The notes below the pieces were generated by a model that was given only the letters and a program-made list of their open reading frames with translations, did not search any database and was not told the DNA's origin. Of a DNA stretch of 23,932 nucleotides, positions 23,332-23,932 are shown one piece after another (position 1 is the stretch's first letter; every line of letters begins with the position of its first letter). The DNA lies in contig JAEWEJ010000191.1 of the NCBI GenBank assembly GCA_023389455.1, positions 1-23,932 on the forward strand, in the 5' to 3' direction. The position numbers were made by a program, and so were the translations under genes. Source of the DNA: Actinomycetes bacterium (GTDB lineage: Bacteria > Actinomycetota > Actinomycetes > Actinomycetales > Cellulomonadaceae).

Positions 23332-23932
23332 ATGACACGGCGCTCCGACGACGTGCTCGACGGGCTCGTCCGCGACCGGTACCCCGCGCTGCTCGCGCGG
23401 GCCCGCATGCTCCTGCCCGACCCCGGGGCGCAGGACCTCGTGCAGGACGCACTCGTCGCGGTGCTCACCGGGCGGTCACGGCCGACCACGGTGCCGGCCG
23501 CGGAGCAGGAGGTGCGGCGGACCCTGGCGACCAAGTTCATGGCCGGGTTGCGCAGCCGTGGCCGCGAGCGCACCGCGGTGGAGCTGCTCGCCGCCGCGGC
23601 AAGGGCGCAGGCGCCCGCCGACGTCGCCCCAGGGCTCGCCGACGAGGTCGAGGCGGCGCTCGCCGCGCTGGCGCCGCGGGAGCGGGCGTGCGTCCTGCTG
23701 CGCCACGTCGACGACCTGCCGGTGCAGGAGACCGCCGAGGTGCTCGGGCTGTCCGAGGGCGTGGTCGAGAAGTCCACGTCCGACGCGGTCCGCGCCCTGT
23801 GCGGGCTGCTGGGGGTGCGCGTGCCCGACCCGGGCCCGAGGGCCGCGGCCCCCGAGGACCCGGGGCCCGGGCGCACCGACGTCCCCGGCCGCGCGGTGGG
23901 CGAGGAGCCCGTGGTCGAGGGCGCGCGTGACC
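23332..23932 (+). CDS. RNA polymerase sigma factor, ECF/SigM-like (3' end truncated)
   Basis: The reading frame begins at ATG 23332 and is open to the right edge (200 codons seen). Residues 11-80 resemble sigma region 2 (LVRDRYPALLARARMLLPDPGAQDLVQDALVAVL), though it is divergent. Residues about 108-165 form a clear sigma region 4 helix-turn-helix (LAALAPRERACVLLRHVDDLPVQETAEVLGLSEGVVEKSTSDAVRAL). After that comes a Pro/Gly/Asp-rich tail of unusual length. In M. tuberculosis sigM is in the same chromosomal block, between mviN and trxB2; here it sits beyond the CCA gene. An anti-sigma gene may lie just outside the window. The exact sigma group cannot be settled from this fragment. Confidence 0.72.
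   Translation, partial: MTRRSDDVLDGLVRDRYPALLARARMLLPDPGAQDLVQDALVAVLTGRSRPTTVPAAEQEVRRTLATKFMAGLRSRGRERTAVELLAAAARAQAPADVAPGLADEVEAALAALAPRERACVLLRHVDDLPVQETAEVLGLSEGVVEKSTSDAVRALCGLLGVRVPDPGPRAAAPEDPGPGRTDVPGRAVGEEPVVEGARD

Overview
The window is a chromosomal origin-proximal region of a very GC-rich actinobacterium. Gene content and order match the conserved actinobacterial block around dnaA (in Mycobacterium tuberculosis: pcnA, mutT4, Rv3909, mviN/Rv3910, sigM, trxB2, trxC, cwlM, parB, parA, gidB, jag, yidC, yidD, rnpA, rpmH, dnaA). Third codon positions are almost all G or C, TTG/GTG starts are frequent, and the proteins look like those of Micrococcales, possibly Cellulomonadaceae. That placement is inference from sequence feel, not from a search.

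Layout: (1) 204-1766, dnaA on the minus strand, with the dnaN side cut off at the left edge. (2) 1767-2317, a divergent intergenic region with two DnaA-box-like sites, two hairpins and a good promoter for rpmH. (3) 2318-4843, the plus-strand operon rpmH-rnpA-yidD-yidC-jag (ribosomal protein L34, RNase P protein, membrane insertion machinery, KH/R3H RNA-binding protein), closed by a strong hairpin terminator. (4) 4891-8631, about 3.7 kb in which I find no convincing gene, but seven parS-like sites and three minisatellites (16-, 14- and 17-bp units). An eighth parS lies at 8632, just before rsmG. (5) 8659-12921, rsmG-parA-parB with overlapping ends. The upstream 1.36 kb of the parA reading frame carries four more parS-like sites. 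(6) 12964-13895, a second gene-poor stretch with a 33-bp tandem repeat. (7) 13896-15247, trxB-trxA on the minus strand behind a SigR/SigH-type promoter. (8) 15379-21648, a minus-strand operon: NUDIX hydrolase, secreted/membrane-anchored DUF6049-like protein, MurJ, and a stand-alone pseudokinase. (9) 21743-23236, CCA-adding enzyme on the plus strand, then a sigma factor that runs off the right edge.

The genes cover replication initiation (DnaA), chromosome segregation (ParA, ParB, parS), ribosome/RNA maturation (L34, RnpA, RsmG, CCA enzyme), membrane protein insertion (YidC, YidD), lipid II export (MurJ and its pseudokinase partner) and thiol redox control (TrxA/TrxB).

The most unusual feature is a compact centromere-like locus: twelve parS-like sites within 5.25 kb (5004-10254). 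Four lie in one reading frame inside the parA ORF, where each parS is translated as V-S-R-G-T, V-S-R-E-T or D-S-R-E-T in a long, low-complexity N-terminal extension.
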